Position numbers and translations under genes: made by a program. Of a DNA stretch of 64,000 nt, positions 63,912-64,000 are shown one piece after another. Positions within the stretch are counted from its first letter, which is position 1. Each line of letters begins with the position of its first letter. The notes beneath the pieces were generated by a model. That model ran no database searches. It was not told the origin of the DNA and saw only the letters and a program-made list of their open reading frames with translations. Origin of the DNA: Gelidibacter pelagius (GTDB lineage Bacteria > Bacteroidota > Bacteroidia > Flavobacteriales > Flavobacteriaceae); contig NZ_JAGEVG010000007.1 of the NCBI RefSeq assembly GCF_017581925.1, forward strand, positions 1 through 64,000, read 5' to 3'.

Positions 63912-64000
63912 TTAACTTAAAACCATTTGATTGTTTGAAAAAATACCATAGACCTTGCCTTTGAGATCATAATTTTCAAAGATGGTATTTTTTGATGTAG
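63912..64000 (-). CDS. C-terminal end of an unidentified protein (partial, right edge)
   Basis: A minus-strand frame enters from the right edge and ends with TAA at 63914-63912, giving about 29 residues including NTIFENYDLKGKVYGIFSNN and QMVLS. It is 2 bp upstream of the 108-aa gene, so an operon is likely. Too short to identify. Confidence 0.5.
   Translation of the reverse strand, partial: TSKNTIFENYDLKGKVYGIFSNNQMVLS

Overview
The window looks like a chromosomal segment of a marine-type member of the Flavobacteriaceae (Bacteroidota). The evidence is AT-rich DNA, promoter-like sites of the form TTG-N(17-23)-TAnnTTTG, almost no Shine-Dalgarno sequences, and a family-typical gene set: a PF14905-like TonB receptor, DUF4834, DUF3667, YfhO, a bacterial serine palmitoyltransferase and an RF2 gene with a programmed frameshift. 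The family is an inference from gene content. No rRNA, tRNA, CRISPR array, phage, plasmid or intact insertion sequence was seen.

Layout. 1-9272 is housekeeping and accessory metabolism: an MFS carrier coupled to a methylcrotonyl-CoA-type carboxylase beta subunit, a DoxX / FMN-reductase / GNAT operon, a second MFS carrier, EttA, two small look-alike one-helix membrane proteins and a lipoprotein metallo-hydrolase. 9447-20270 is the most interesting block. It runs in one direction and holds a long coiled-coil protein, an unknown 353-aa protein, a frameshifted four-helix-bundle gene, a classical-type AAA ATPase with an unusual Walker B, a NUDIX hydrolase, a membrane protein, an unknown 411-aa protein and two more membrane proteins. 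Most gaps in this block contain tandem repeats with a 7-bp period or short palindromes. 20434-25622 holds histidine-degradation genes (hutG, hutI) and fumC. 25623-26654 is a gene-poor kilobase with pieces of an interspersed repeat.

26655-44806 contains a TonB-type outer-membrane protein with a small secreted partner, an ArsC-like protein, a HAD hydrolase, prfB, a secreted zinc metalloprotease, threonine aldolase, a glycosyltransferase, a YbaB protein, oligopeptidase B, a cysteine-synthase-like enzyme, serine palmitoyltransferase facing a GNAT-fold protein, and an outer-membrane beta-barrel. 45013-50625 is a surface-glycan set (DUF4834, YfhO, glycosyltransferase, flippase). 50929-64000 holds a secreted protein with exact 16-residue repeats and a basic tail, a sterol-desaturase-like hydroxylase, DUF3667, uvrA, an ECF sigma factor followed by a 47-aa ORF, an Fe-S-less endonuclease III divergent from bcp, a conserved 484-aa protein of unknown function, an MBL hydrolase, an esterase and a small membrane protein. 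Genes run off both edges.

Between genes the window is rich in short repeats: heptanucleotide arrays of several unrelated sequences, roughly 18-bp palindromes that sit just before start codons, a 35-bp element (three good copies) and a 59-bp element (two copies in opposite orientation).
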